This document shows, piece after piece, positions 63,960 to 64,000 of a stretch of 64,000 nt of DNA (position 1 is the stretch's first letter; each line of letters begins with the position of its first letter). This stretch comes from Phymatolithon calcareum (taxonomy: Eukaryota > Rhodophyta > Florideophyceae > Hapalidiales). Position numbers and translations under genes: made by a program. Below the pieces are notes generated by a model. The model saw nothing but the letters and a program-made list of their open reading frames with translations, searched no databases and was not told the DNA's origin. The DNA is taken from positions 2,480,001 through 2,544,000 of the forward strand of contig OZ345360.1 of assembly GCA_977006965.1 (NCBI GenBank), in the 5' to 3' direction.

Positions 63960-64000
63960 ACAAGTAGTACGGCGTCGCCGCTTGGCGCGGGGGGTGCGTG

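Noticed and set aside
1-64000. CRISPR arrays, bacterial operons or a replication origin
   Set aside because: No regularly spaced repeats or cas-like genes were seen, and the intron-bearing genes show eukaryotic nuclear DNA.

Overview
The window looks like nuclear DNA of a photosynthetic eukaryote, most plausibly a red alga. Evidence: spliced genes with short GT-AG introns (72-202 nt), TATA-like promoter boxes, and plastid-type proteins (Tic22, sedoheptulose-1,7-bisphosphatase, a thylakoid-lumen pentapeptide protein, a ThiE-like protein). These sit beside ordinary eukaryotic genes: a split plant-type ATP-citrate lyase subunit B, YIPF6, PAT1, a VHS protein, a SPT2-type protein and a DFRP1 homologue. 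Assignment to Rhodophyta is inference; no rRNA or organelle marker is present. Many long ORFs have no intron, while a few genes carry one to four small introns that I resolved from reading frame and splice consensus.

Layout. 1-1.1 kb: rearranged ACLB pseudogene. 1.9-4.6 kb: a cysteine-rich secreted ORF and an unknown ORF with an in-frame stop. 6.5-10.6 kb: compact cluster of ACLB (-), lumenal pentapeptide protein (+) and RNA pseudouridine synthase (-), the last two overlapping tail to tail. 11.6 kb: first member of a two-member membrane-protein family. 14 kb: VOC protein copy 1. 14.5-20.8 kb: gene-poor, with retroelement debris and long hairpins. 20.8-28.6 kb: four-finger C2H2 gene in five exons, LINE endonuclease remnant, ThiE-like protein, five-exon YIPF6 and a CPA1 antiporter. 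30.3-32.6 kb: small plastid-type ORF divergent from the SPT2-like gene. 32.6-37.5 kb: gene-poor. 37.5-47.5 kb: gene-dense block with a large proline-rich protein, Tic22, the second membrane-family member, SBPase, a gamma-glutamylcyclotransferase-like protein and the VHS protein. 49.7 kb: VOC copy 2. 52.8-56.3 kb: zinc-finger-less DFRP1 homologue convergent with PAT1. 56.3-62.9 kb: retroelement debris and a four-exon secreted protein. 63-64 kb: LON-domain protein, possibly running off the window end.

The genes do not form one pathway. Several serve the plastid: SBPase in the Calvin cycle, Tic22 in protein import, the lumenal pentapeptide protein, the ThiE-like protein, and perhaps the LON-domain protein. 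The most unusual content is a two-member family of small Cys-cluster membrane proteins, a series of long near-perfect inverted repeats in spacers, a segmental VOC duplication that includes its promoter, a DFRP1 homologue without its CCCH fingers, a PAT1 with a duplicated N-terminal motif, and a TG...CA insertion nested inside a LINE fragment.
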